Of a stretch of DNA of 64,000 nt, positions 35,624 through 44,371 are shown piece by piece. Within the stretch, counting starts at the first letter, position 1, and every line of letters starts with the position of its first letter. This DNA is from Sphingomonas phyllosphaerae 5.2 (GTDB lineage Bacteria; Pseudomonadota; Alphaproteobacteria; Sphingomonadales; Sphingomonadaceae), in assembly GCF_000419605.1 (NCBI RefSeq), contig NZ_ATTI01000001.1:1894501-1958500 (forward strand). The letters run 5' to 3'. The translations under genes and the position numbers were made by a program. The notes beneath the pieces were generated by a model. That model made no database searches, was not told the origin of the DNA, and saw nothing but the letters and a program-made list of their open reading frames with translations.

Positions 35624-37837
35624 TCAGAAGCGTGTTGCCAACGCGACTTCGAAAGATCGCGGCGCGCCGATATAGACGTTGGTGGTGGGATAGCCGGAAT
35701 ACTCGCCGTAGAAGGCGTCGGTAAGATTGCGGCCGCGCAATGTAAGCGTTGCGTGTTGGCTTACCGGCACCGACAGGCTGGCATCCAGCACGTCATGCCC
35801 CGCCACGCGAATCGTGTTCGCGGTGTCGGTGTAAAACGCACCGACGTGGCGGAAAAAGCCGCCGATCGTCACCTTGGCGGCAAGCGTATAAAGCGCCGAG
35901 AGGTTCACCGTCGTCGAAGGTATGTTGATCGGTCGATTGCCGCTCCGCTCTACCCGTGCACCGTTCACCAGCTCGGAAAGTTCATCATATCGCGCGTCGG
36001 TGTAGGAGACCCCGCCCGACAGGCGTAGCGCTTTCACCGGAGATACGATCGCGGACAACTCGACCCCCTGCGAGGACTGGCGACCGCCCTGCACCGCGAG
36101 CGCCGGGTTGGTGGGATCGCGGGTCAGGATGTCACGCTGCTCGATGCGGTAGGCGGCGCCGGTGAGGCTTGCCCGGCCACCCCACGTGCTTGCCTTGAAC
36201 CCGGCCTCGTAGGCGCGACCCGTGGTCAGCCGAAACCGGCTGTTGGCGATCGAGGCAAGCAGGATCGAGGAAACCGGCGATACCGCCGTCGTATATTGGG
36301 CGTAAAGCGTCAGCGCCGGTGTGGCCTCCCATGTCGTGCCCGCTCGCCACGATACGGGGTCGAACGTCGGGTTGTTGCGATCGACGGTGCCTGAGACGTT
36401 CTGGATCGTCCGACGGTCCAGCGCGATATGGTCCCAGCGGACACCGCCGACGAGCAGCCATCGGGGTGTCAGGTTTAGCGCATTCTCCGCAAACACGGCC
36501 GTCTGCTTGAGTCTCGAATCAAAGGTTATGTTGCCGGCAGTAAAGATCGCTGCCGTGGAAGGTAGCGGGATGACGGCTGGGTCGCGAATGTCCACCGTCG
36601 GCAAGGCCGAGGGAGGCGCCGTCTGGCGCAGGCTGACGAAGTCGGTGTCATTGTGCTCAATCCCGACGCTGAGCCGATTGCGCATGCCGGCGACGCGGCT
36701 GTCGTTGCCGACGACCGCGCGCGCGTTCCAGAACTGATGATCGTGGCGGAAGTCCTGGTAGCTTTGTCGAAAGGCACCGTTGGGGAACGCCGCACTCGGG
36801 CCGACGAAAGTCTGGGTATCCGCCAGCAGGAACGCGCGCTTCGCGGTGTAACCGGTAAGGTCGAGTGCGACTGTCCAGCCGTTGCCGGACATCCAGCCGA
36901 GTCGTGCGCGGGCCGTCGTCTCATCCGCCCCCGAATAGGCTCCCTGTGGATTGTAGTTGCGGCGGCGGAGTGCGCGGTCGGCAACGAGCCCTGTTGACGA
37001 CGTCACCGCATCGGTCGGTCGCAACGCATATCGGCCCGGAATAAGGGGCAGACCCTGGTAGGTCGCATCGTAGCGATCCTCGAAGTGATCGACCGCGACC
37101 AGTAATGACAGGCGGTCACTGGCCTTCCACAATGCGCTTGCGGTCAATCCGGCCGAGAAGGTGTCGTTGTTGTCGACATCATAGAGGCTGTCCGATCGCT
37201 GGTAGCTGGCGTCGGCGCGCACCGCGAGCGTCGACGACAACGGCAGGTTGACCCCGCCGGCCGCGAGCGTCGTGTCGAAGCTGCCGACCGTCAGCAATGT
37301 ATCCAGATGGCGCTCGTTCAACACCGGCTTGCGCGTCACCTTGTTGATGACACCTGCCAATGCGCCCTCGCCGTAGAGGACCGAAGCCGGTCCCTTCAGC
37401 ACCTCGACCCGATCGTAGTGCCAGTTGTTGCTATCGCGCTGCACGACCGTCGATCCCGATACGCGGACCCCGTCCTGTAAAATCGAGACGGTATTGCCGG
37501 CGAAGCCGCGCAGGCTGACCACGGCCGGGTTGCCCGGCACGTTGCCGGCGATCGCACCCACCACGTCGTTGAAGGTTTCGCGCGCGGTGCGCAGGCCGCG
37601 CAACTGTAGCTCTTGCTGGGTCAGCACCTCGACACTCGCCGGCGTCTCGCGGATCGACAAGCCCAGGCGGCTGGCCGCCTGGGCTTGATCGTCGAGCTTG
37701 AGCGGATCGCGCAGGGCGGTGACGACGATCGTCATATCGCTGCGGTCGCCTGTGGTGTCGCCCGACTGAGCGAAAGCCGGCGCGGCGAGCAGCAGGCAGG
37801 ACGCAAGTGCGCCCGACGGAAGGTAGTAACGGAACAT
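35624..37837 (-). CDS. TonB-dependent siderophore-type receptor
   Basis: 737 residues. Signal peptide (cleavage near AFAQS), TonB box-like TIVVTALR near residue 37, plug domain (SIRETPASVEVLTQQEL; VSLRGFAGNTVSILQDGVRVSG; DRVEVLKGPASVLYGEGALAGVIN) and a 22-strand barrel ending in the terminal Phe expected for outer-membrane insertion. The plug sequence groups it with ferric-siderophore receptors. It lies 87 bases downstream of a DUF2946 gene on the same strand, probably one transcript. No Fur box was recognised with confidence. The exact ligand cannot be told. Confidence 0.93.
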   Translation of the reverse strand: MFRYYLPSGALASCLLLAAPAFAQSGDTTGDRSDMTIVVTALRDPLKLDDQAQAASRLGLSIRETPASVEVLTQQELQLRGLRTARETFNDVVGAIAGNVPGNPAVVSLRGFAGNTVSILQDGVRVSGSTVVQRDSNNWHYDRVEVLKGPASVLYGEGALAGVINKVTRKPVLNERHLDTLLTVGSFDTTLAAGGVNLPLSSTLAVRADASYQRSDSLYDVDNNDTFSAGLTASALWKASDRLSLLVAVDHFEDRYDATYQGLPLIPGRYALRPTDAVTSSTGLVADRALRRRNYNPQGAYSGADETTARARLGWMSGNGWTVALDLTGYTAKRAFLLADTQTFVGPSAAFPNGAFRQSYQDFRHDHQFWNARAVVGNDSRVAGMRNRLSVGIEHNDTDFVSLRQTAPPSALPTVDIRDPAVIPLPSTAAIFTAGNITFDSRLKQTAVFAENALNLTPRWLLVGGVRWDHIALDRRTIQNVSGTVDRNNPTFDPVSWRAGTTWEATPALTLYAQYTTAVSPVSSILLASIANSRFRLTTGRAYEAGFKASTWGGRASLTGAAYRIEQRDILTRDPTNPALAVQGGRQSSQGVELSAIVSPVKALRLSGGVSYTDARYDELSELVNGARVERSGNRPINIPSTTVNLSALYTLAAKVTIGGFFRHVGAFYTDTANTIRVAGHDVLDASLSVPVSQHATLTLRGRNLTDAFYGEYSGYPTTNVYIGAPRSFEVALATRF

Positions 37838-37924
37838 GGGAATACCTTCGACCGGCCCGCCGTCGATAATGACCGGGGCCGCGGTTCATGAACGCAGCCG
37901 TTTGAAGCAGCGCGGGATGAGGTG

Positions 37925-38323
37925 TCAGAGGTAGGCGGGTGGGCCGCGTAACGGGGGGCGCAGAAAAGCCGGGCGTGATGGCACCGGCACCGTCGCGACC
38001 ACCAGGCCAATAGCCATTACGAAGGCGATGAGTGCAGCGAGCTGAACGGGATCGATCGCCGTCGTCATGGCCGCGGAGAAACCGGAGAAGGCGCAGGGCA
38101 TGTCAGCCTTGCCATGGTCCTTCGACTTGCCGTGATCGGCCACCCCGTCGTGCATTTCCATCGACGTGGCGGGCGCGATGCCGGAGCAGACGACCACCGC
38201 AAGGCGGCCGTGATCGCTCTCGATCATGTAGCCAGTCGGAACGAGCAGCTTCAGCAGCAGCGCCGCCGCGCAGAGCAGCACGGCGAGATGGCGTTGCGCG
38301 AAAAGGTGCCTGACGGTCTGCAC
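37925..38323 (-). CDS. DUF2946 family protein
   Basis: 132 residues with an N-terminal hydrophobic segment (LAVLLCAAALLLKLLVPTGYMI), a His/Met/Asp-rich middle (MEMHDGVADHGKSKDHGKAD), a CAFSGF motif, a second hydrophobic stretch and the characteristic end RPPLRGPPAYL. This layout fits DUF2946, a family of unknown function often coded near TonB receptors and metal genes. The His/Met-rich loop suggests metal binding, possibly copper or iron; this is inference. It precedes the TonB receptor on the same strand. Confidence 0.7.
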   Translation of the reverse strand: MQTVRHLFAQRHLAVLLCAAALLLKLLVPTGYMIESDHGRLAVVVCSGIAPATSMEMHDGVADHGKSKDHGKADMPCAFSGFSAAMTTAIDPVQLAALIAFVMAIGLVVATVPVPSRPAFLRPPLRGPPAYL

Positions 38324-38578
38324 GGATGTCGGTTATCGCCGTCTTTGTGAGGTGTCACTTGGACAATTCGTCTCGCTCGTTCTCACTGACCCGAACGGAT
38401 GTGCCGCGCGGCTCATTGGCAGACTGGGGACGTCCGCGAGGTGTCTCGCAGACCGGCGCAACGTCGATCAATTGTTCTGCTTAATAGAGGCATTTACGAA
38501 CGGCATGAGGCACGCGATCTACGGCGAGCCGACCGCACGGTTTTCTGTCATGTCGAAACGGGGCTGCAAGGCACAAAC

Positions 38579-40204
38579 ATGAAACGTCTCAACTCCCTTC
38601 TTGCAGGCATGTTGCTGCTCTCGGCCGTGCCTGGTGCTACGCAACCGAACGCCACCGCCCTGCCACATCTGGAAACGAGGGGTGGTCGCCATGCGCTGTT
38701 CGTCGACGGTGCGCCTTTCCTTATCCTTGCCGGCCAGGTCAACAATTCGAGCAATTATGCGTCAGCCCTCCCGCAGGTCTGGCCGATCCTCGATCGGATG
38801 AATGCGAACACCGTCGAGATCCCGGTGGCGTGGCAGCAGATCGAGCCGAGTGAAGGCAAGTTCGACTTCACGTTCGTGCAGACCCTTCTCGATCAGGCGC
38901 GCGCCCACGACAAACGGATCGTGCTGCTGTGGTTCGGGACGTGGAAGAACACGTCGCCCAGCTACACCCCGGACTGGGTCAAGCTGGACAACCGCCGCTT
39001 CCCACGCATGAAGGACAAGGCGGGAAAGGATCATTACGTCCTGTCGCCCATGGCGCGCAGCACGCTGGAGGCAGACAAGCGCGCGTTCGTAGCGTTGATG
39101 ACCTATCTGCGGGATCACGACCAGCAGCACACCGTCATCCTGGTCCAGCCGGAGAACGAAGTCGGAAGCTACCGCAACCCGCGCGACTATAGCGCGTCGG
39201 CGAACCGCCTGTTCGCCCAGCCGGTGCCAGCGCCGCTGGCGCGCAGGGTCGGCAAGGCCGGCACATGGACGCAAGTGTTCGCCGGGCAGGCGGATCGTGC
39301 TTTCAATACCTGGTACACGGCCAGGTACATCGACGAGATCGTCGCGGCGGGCAAGGCGGTCAAGCCGCTGCCGATGTACGTCAACGCGGCGCTCGCGGGA
39401 CCGTCCAACGTTCCGGACCCGACCGGCGTCGCCAGCGGCGGGCCGCAGCAGGACGTCCTCGACATCTGGAAGGCGGCAGCGCCTTCGATCGATTTTGCGG
39501 CCCCGGACATCTACGACAAGGTCAGTAAGAACGTCGGTCTGTACCTCGATGCGTATAACCGGGCGGACAATGCGCTTATGGTGCCCGAGATCGGCAACGC
39601 CCGAGCGTTCGCGCGTTATTTCTATGACGCCGTCGGGCGTGGCGCGATCGGCTTTTCTCCGTTCGGTATGGATGACACCGGGTTCTTCAACTACCCGCTG
39701 GGTGCGAAGGCCCTGGATGCCGAAGCGCTCGACGCTTTCGCCAGGCCCTATGCCGTCTTCCGCGGGATGAACCGGGAATGGGCGCGGATCGCGTTCGAGC
39801 ATCCGACCTGGGGGGCAGGCAAGCCCGACGACGGTGCTGCGGCATCGACGACGATGGGCGACTGGAAGATCACTGCCAGTTGGGGCGAATGGCAGTTCGG
39901 CATGAAAGAGTGGACCTGGCTGAAATCGGAACCCGTGCCATGGGGTAGCGAGCCGGTCGGCGGCGTCGCGGTCGCGCAATTGTCCGCCGACCAGTTCCTT
40001 TTCACCGGCGATCACGTGCGTCTCACTTTCGCCCCGCGCGAGGGCGGGCCGGCGACGGGCATGGTCGTGAAGGTGGAGGAGGGCCGCTTCGTCGCGGGCC
40101 GGTGGATCACCGATCGGGTCTGGAACGGCGATCAGACGGATTACGGCATCAATCTCGTCGACCGTCCGGTGCTGCTCAAGGTGACGATGGGGCGCTATCG
40201 CTGA
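38579..40204 (+). CDS. GH35-like beta-galactosidase with DUF5597 C-terminus
   Basis: 541 residues from ATG 38579 with a signal peptide (cleavage near PGATQP). The TIM barrel starts LPHLETRGGRHALFVDGAPF, with AGQVNNSSNY in place of the usual GGELHNS. The acid/base glutamate is in LVQPENEVGSYR near residue 203 and the nucleophile in MVPEIGNA near residue 338. The C-terminal 180 residues resemble DUF5597. Family members remove terminal beta-galactosyl residues from plant or microbial glycans, here in the periplasm. It converges on the GH31 gene across a strong inverted repeat. Confidence 0.85.
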   Translation: MKRLNSLLAGMLLLSAVPGATQPNATALPHLETRGGRHALFVDGAPFLILAGQVNNSSNYASALPQVWPILDRMNANTVEIPVAWQQIEPSEGKFDFTFVQTLLDQARAHDKRIVLLWFGTWKNTSPSYTPDWVKLDNRRFPRMKDKAGKDHYVLSPMARSTLEADKRAFVALMTYLRDHDQQHTVILVQPENEVGSYRNPRDYSASANRLFAQPVPAPLARRVGKAGTWTQVFAGQADRAFNTWYTARYIDEIVAAGKAVKPLPMYVNAALAGPSNVPDPTGVASGGPQQDVLDIWKAAAPSIDFAAPDIYDKVSKNVGLYLDAYNRADNALMVPEIGNARAFARYFYDAVGRGAIGFSPFGMDDTGFFNYPLGAKALDAEALDAFARPYAVFRGMNREWARIAFEHPTWGAGKPDDGAAASTTMGDWKITASWGEWQFGMKEWTWLKSEPVPWGSEPVGGVAVAQLSADQFLFTGDHVRLTFAPREGGPATGMVVKVEEGRFVAGRWITDRVWNGDQTDYGINLVDRPVLLKVTMGRYR

Positions 40205-40209
40205 CCGTC

Positions 40210-40262
40210 CGCGGGCAAGCGGCAGGAGCGGGCGTTGCACTCGCTCCTGCCGCTTGCCCGCG
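40210..40262. terminator. 21-bp perfect inverted repeat between convergent glycosidase genes
   Basis: The arm at 40210-40230 (CGCGGGCAAGCG at its start) is an exact reverse complement of 40242-40262, with an 11-base loop. It begins six bases after the GH35 stop. No T-run follows, so it is either a bidirectional Rho-assisted terminator or a 3'-end protecting hairpin for both mRNAs. Confidence 0.75.
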
Positions 40263-40309
40263 AGGACGTTCCAGGGGCAACGTGGAAAGCGCCCCTGCAA
40301 CGTCGCCGC

Positions 40310-42643
40310 TCACCGGGCGCCGATCACCTGAACCAGCGCCGTCGCGTCCTGACCGGTCGGCAGCTTGCCCTCGGCGCGCAGCCGACCCGTCTTGTCGTCC
40401 CAGCGTAGCAGCGCAGTGGTGCCGTTCTTGCCGGCCTTGTACGCGTTGGTCACGCCGTCGTCGTCGTAGACAGCAAAGCTGGTGTCCGCGCCGGGATAGA
40501 CCCGAATGCTGTCCAGCGCCTGCTTCGTCGCCGTGCTCGGGACCTGCACTCCCATCGGCACAATGGATCCCGCGCGGACGAACAGAGGGATACGGTCGAT
40601 CGGGGTCGGCACGGTGACGGTTCGACCACCGCCATGGCGCTCGTTCGTCCAGTAATCGTACCAGTCGGTGCCCGCGGGCAGATAGACCTCGCGGCTGGTC
40701 TGACCCTGTTCGGTCACGGGTGCGATAAGGAAGGCGGGACCGAACATATATTCGTCGCCCATGTTCGCGACCTTGGGATCGTTCGGGAAATCCATGAACA
40801 ACGCCCGCATGAAGGGCGCGCCCGTCTCGTAAGTTTGGCGACCCAGCGAATAGATGTACGGCATCAGCGTATATCGCAGCTTGAGGAAGCTCGCGAGCAC
40901 GGGCTCGGCGGCTTTGCCGTACTCCCACAATGCGGTGCCGGGCCGTTGACCATGGATGCGCAACGTCGGCGTGAAAACGCTATAGGCGAACCAGCGGGTG
41001 AACAATTCCGGATAGTCCGCGTAACTGGGTGCCATCGCCGTTGCGCCGGCCGGATCAAGCAGCGGCGGTTTCTCCGCCTTCGGCCCGTTCGGCCACTGCC
41101 AGCCGCCGATGTCGCTTCCCCAATAAGCCATGCCGGTCGCGGTGAAGCCGAGGCCGGTCGGGATCTGGCGGCGATAAACCTCCCAGGTCGATTGGATGTC
41201 CGACGACCAGAACAGCGCGCCGTTGCGCTGCACGCCCAGATAGGCGGCGCGCGACAGGATCAGGTTGCGCATCGTGGGCCGATCCCGTGCCGAGCCTTCC
41301 GCAACGCCGCTGGTGTGAAGCAACGGGAAGATGTTGTGGAGGCGATCGCCGGACCCGATCGAATAGAAGCTGCCGTCCGGCACCAGGTCCGGCTCGGTTT
41401 CGTCCAGCCAGAACCAGTCGAAGCCTTCGCTGGCGATATTGTCGCGGATGCGATCCCAGAACCAGCGGCGCGCGTCCGGATTGGTCGTGTCGATCAGCGC
41501 TCCGGCCCGATCGGATCGGAACGGCAGGCCATCGACGACGTTGCCGTCCTTGTCTTTCAGGAACCAGCCCTTGCTCGCGAGCGTGTTGAAGTAGCGCGAC
41601 TCCTTCTCGAAGCGCGGCCAGACGCTGATGATCGAGCGCATCCCCATGCCATGCAGCTTGTCGTTCATGGCTTTTGGGTTGGGGAAGAACGTCCGGTCGA
41701 TATCGAGTTGGCCCATTCGCGACCAGTGGAACCAGTCGAGCACCATCACGTCCAGCGGCAGTTGACGGCTGCGGTAGCCCTCGGCGATGTCGAGCAGTTC
41801 CTTCTCGGTCTCATAGCGCGCCTTGCTCTGGATGAGGCCGAATGCCGCCTTGGGCGGCAACGGCGTCTGGCCCGTCAGGCGCGCATAACCGGCGTAGAGT
41901 TCGTCCGTGCTCTTGCCTGTAATGACGAAGAAGGACACGCGCTCCCCGACGTCGGAATGCCAGCGTGTGGCGTTGTTCAGTCCGGGCGAGACCGTCGTGC
42001 TCGAGGGATTGTCCCAGACGATTCCATAGCCCTTGTTGGTGACCATGAAGGGGACGCATACCGTCTCGCCGGCGGGTGCGTCGTAATTGTGGCGGCATTC
42101 GATCGTCCGCCCTTTCAGGTCCAGAATGCCTTCCTGGTTCTGGCCGAGTCCGTAATAATGCTCTCCGGGCGCGACGGAGAAGCTGGCGCCGACGCGGAAC
42201 GTCTTCTCGCCGTTCACCACATGGGGCGCCATCTCCCAGCCGGTCATCTCCGTCAGCGTCTTGCCCGCGCCATCGGCGATACGCAGCCCGACCGGCGGGA
42301 GCGATGGGGCGAAATACCGCGCCATCTGCGTCGGCGCGCTTGGCCATGGCTGGGCATTCACGGTCAGCGTCAGCGCGGAAGAAGCGAAGACATCGCCGGC
42401 CGCTTCGGTGCGATGGGTCCAGCCGGCCGGGTCGCTCTTCGCGTTCGGCCCATCGCCGGGCGGCGCGTCGGCCTGATCGCGGTCGACGGCGATCGTCACG
42501 CGCACGATGTTGGGTGCATAGGGCTCGACCGAGACGAGGCTGCCGTTCCGGTCGATCGTGGCCATGGGCGTGGCAGCGGCGGCAAAGGGCATCGTTGCGA
42601 GCGCGGTGCAGGCCAGCAAGGCACGCGGCAGAGGCTTGAGCAT
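40310..42643 (-). CDS. GH31 family glycosidase (alpha-xylosidase/alpha-glucosidase type)
   Basis: 777 residues from ATG 42643 with a signal peptide (MLKPLPRALLACTALATMPF, cleavage near AAAA). N-terminal beta-sandwich, then the GH31 barrel: LDVMVLDWFHWSRMG, the nucleophile region FDWFWLDETEPDL near residue 400 and WGSDIGGWQWPN, where the acid/base and substrate loops sit. It ends with proximal and distal beta domains (PLFVRAGSIVPMG). DUF5110-like sequence is at the C-terminus. The alpha-xyloside preference is suggested by overall similarity only. It likely works with the neighbouring GH35 on a branched plant glycan such as xyloglucan. Confidence 0.88.
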   Translation of the reverse strand: MLKPLPRALLACTALATMPFAAAATPMATIDRNGSLVSVEPYAPNIVRVTIAVDRDQADAPPGDGPNAKSDPAGWTHRTEAAGDVFASSALTLTVNAQPWPSAPTQMARYFAPSLPPVGLRIADGAGKTLTEMTGWEMAPHVVNGEKTFRVGASFSVAPGEHYYGLGQNQEGILDLKGRTIECRHNYDAPAGETVCVPFMVTNKGYGIVWDNPSSTTVSPGLNNATRWHSDVGERVSFFVITGKSTDELYAGYARLTGQTPLPPKAAFGLIQSKARYETEKELLDIAEGYRSRQLPLDVMVLDWFHWSRMGQLDIDRTFFPNPKAMNDKLHGMGMRSIISVWPRFEKESRYFNTLASKGWFLKDKDGNVVDGLPFRSDRAGALIDTTNPDARRWFWDRIRDNIASEGFDWFWLDETEPDLVPDGSFYSIGSGDRLHNIFPLLHTSGVAEGSARDRPTMRNLILSRAAYLGVQRNGALFWSSDIQSTWEVYRRQIPTGLGFTATGMAYWGSDIGGWQWPNGPKAEKPPLLDPAGATAMAPSYADYPELFTRWFAYSVFTPTLRIHGQRPGTALWEYGKAAEPVLASFLKLRYTLMPYIYSLGRQTYETGAPFMRALFMDFPNDPKVANMGDEYMFGPAFLIAPVTEQGQTSREVYLPAGTDWYDYWTNERHGGGRTVTVPTPIDRIPLFVRAGSIVPMGVQVPSTATKQALDSIRVYPGADTSFAVYDDDGVTNAYKAGKNGTTALLRWDDKTGRLRAEGKLPTGQDATALVQVIGAR

Positions 42644-43105
42644 GGGCTGAAGGGCGAGGACCGGCACAGGATTTCCTTGCAGAAAGCGACGCACCGCAGG
42701 CACGCCGGGGACAAACACGTGAACGAGGCTCGGCCTCTCGATGCAGGCGCGCCGCGCACGTGCCGGGTCATGCTGCGTTGGCGGTAGACGATCCCAGCGC
42801 CCAACCGCCGCGCAGCAGCACCGGTGCGGCGTAGCGCTACACGCTTGCTATAGCTCTTGATTTTTCGGCGACAAGAAGAGCCGCGCCATCGATCGATAAT
42901 GCGACGATGCCGATCGGTGCACGGCCGGTCCTTCTCGAAGCGTACAACAATCTGGATAAACCATGGTCCTGCCAGTGTGCCCCGCCAATTCGCGGCATGG
43001 GCCACCACTGCGCCGCCCGGACGGGACGTGTACGCTCGGTGTTCGTAAGCATAGAGTGCCCGTGTTGCCGCAGACAAAGGCGCGACACGCATGCGCACTA
43101 CGGTG
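42644..43105. other. 462-bp interval upstream of the GH31 gene; no gene recognised
   Basis: Several short frames exist on both strands but none has a ribosome site, a recognisable motif or codon use like its neighbours. The interval should hold the promoter of the GH31 gene. I saw no clear operator palindrome or remnant of a regulator. Confidence 0.5.
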
Positions 43106-44371
43106 TCAACTATCTTTGCCGGGTTCCCGGAACGTGGGCACCTTCGTGAAGTCGGCCCTGGTGAACGGCCGATCGGTGAAAAGATAGTCGTAGAAGAACT
43201 CGCGCACGTGCCGGTGATACACGCGAATACGATCGTGATAGGCGAGCTGCGCGCCAAGATCGGTCCCGGCGAGGCGGGTCAGCAATGCCTGAACGCCGAC
43301 CGAAGGCAGCACCCAGCCGAGCGCGCGACCGGCCGCGTCGCGTCGCTGTAGGCCAGCGCGATAGGCGCGTGCGCTTGCCGCGACGCTTTCGTCACCATTC
43401 TGGTGAAACGCCAGATACCATTTGTAATGGAACGCGTCGCCAAGCGGCGCAGACCCCGACCATTGCGGATGACGAGCATAGAACAGCCGCATCGTGTCTT
43501 CGCGCGGGGTGTCCCACGCGGCGTTGACCCGCTCGCGTTGCGCCAGCGCGATCTCCGACCCTTGGGCGACCGGCACTGCGTTGTTGATTGCGACATGTGC
43601 CAGCGTCGGCGCGACGAGCACCAGTATCAGCCACATTCCCGCAAGCGTCGCAGCATTCGCGACCGAACTCCAGTTCAACCGGCCCACGAACACGGTCAAC
43701 GCAACCCAGAAAAGCAGATAGGACACGATCACGAACGCGACGAGCAGTATATTCGCCATGCTCACCCCGGCGAAAACCGCCGCGCTACAGAACGGTAGCG
43801 TGAGCGTGAGCCACAATAAACCCGTGCGGAGGATGGTGCGGCGCCGGAGCAGCGCGCGGCCGCCGCGTGGCAGCGCCTCCAACGTGCGAAGCCGACCGGC
43901 CTCGCGCTCCCCGGATACGAGATCGTGGCACAGCGCGATGACGAATAACGGCGCCAGGAAGACCAGCACGAACGCGAAGTCGAAGCGGCCGGGCAGCGCG
44001 AGTTCGGGGTTGAACACGTCACCGTCGTAGATCTGCGCCTCTAGTCCGAGCGCCCGCACGCGGAGGATGTAAGGCGCGACGTCGCGCATGCCGAGTGCGG
44101 CGAAGGCGAGCGGGGAGGGGGCGTCCCACGTCGGGAGGAAGCTGTAATAGGCCGCGCTTCCGGCATCCTTGCTGCGGTCTACATAGTTGGCGACCGCCCT
44201 GATGTCCTCTGCCTGAGCGGCCGGGATTGCGGCGATCGCGGCACGCTGGCGTGACACTTCGGCGCTTCCGGCAGCAAGCGCTGCTATCGTCAGAGCGGCG
44301 AGCAGCGCCAGCCCAACCACGGCCAAACGTGCTCGCAGCAGCAGCCGGGCTTCATGCGTCCACACGCTCAT
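43106..44371 (-). CDS. ABC transporter permease, DUF3526 family (second subunit)
   Basis: 421 residues. One N-terminal membrane helix (LAVVGLALLAALTIAALAAG), a large extracytoplasmic segment up to about residue 130, then a cluster of membrane helices (FAFVLVFLAPLFVIALC; LLWLTLTLPFCSAAVFAGV; ILLVAFVIVSYLLFWVALTVF). The motif HDLVSGEREAGRLRTLEALP is typical of ABC-2 permeases with DUF3526. Its start overlaps the previous permease gene (ATGA). With its sister subunit it should form the pore of an exporter. Substrate unknown. Confidence 0.88.
   Translation of the reverse strand: MSVWTHEARLLLRARLAVVGLALLAALTIAALAAGSAEVSRQRAAIAAIPAAQAEDIRAVANYVDRSKDAGSAAYYSFLPTWDAPSPLAFAALGMRDVAPYILRVRALGLEAQIYDGDVFNPELALPGRFDFAFVLVFLAPLFVIALCHDLVSGEREAGRLRTLEALPRGGRALLRRRTILRTGLLWLTLTLPFCSAAVFAGVSMANILLVAFVIVSYLLFWVALTVFVGRLNWSSVANAATLAGMWLILVLVAPTLAHVAINNAVPVAQGSEIALAQRERVNAAWDTPREDTMRLFYARHPQWSGSAPLGDAFHYKWYLAFHQNGDESVAASARAYRAGLQRRDAAGRALGWVLPSVGVQALLTRLAGTDLGAQLAYHDRIRVYHRHVREFFYDYLFTDRPFTRADFTKVPTFREPGKDS

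Noticed and set aside
38352..38582. A 76-codon plus-strand frame upstream of the GH35 gene
   Set aside because: No ribosome site or known relative, and it runs into the GH35 start; treated as leader sequence.
38762..40300. A 512-codon minus-strand frame under the GH35 gene
   Set aside because: The GH35 motifs and signal peptide are on the plus strand; the opposite frame has no recognisable domain.
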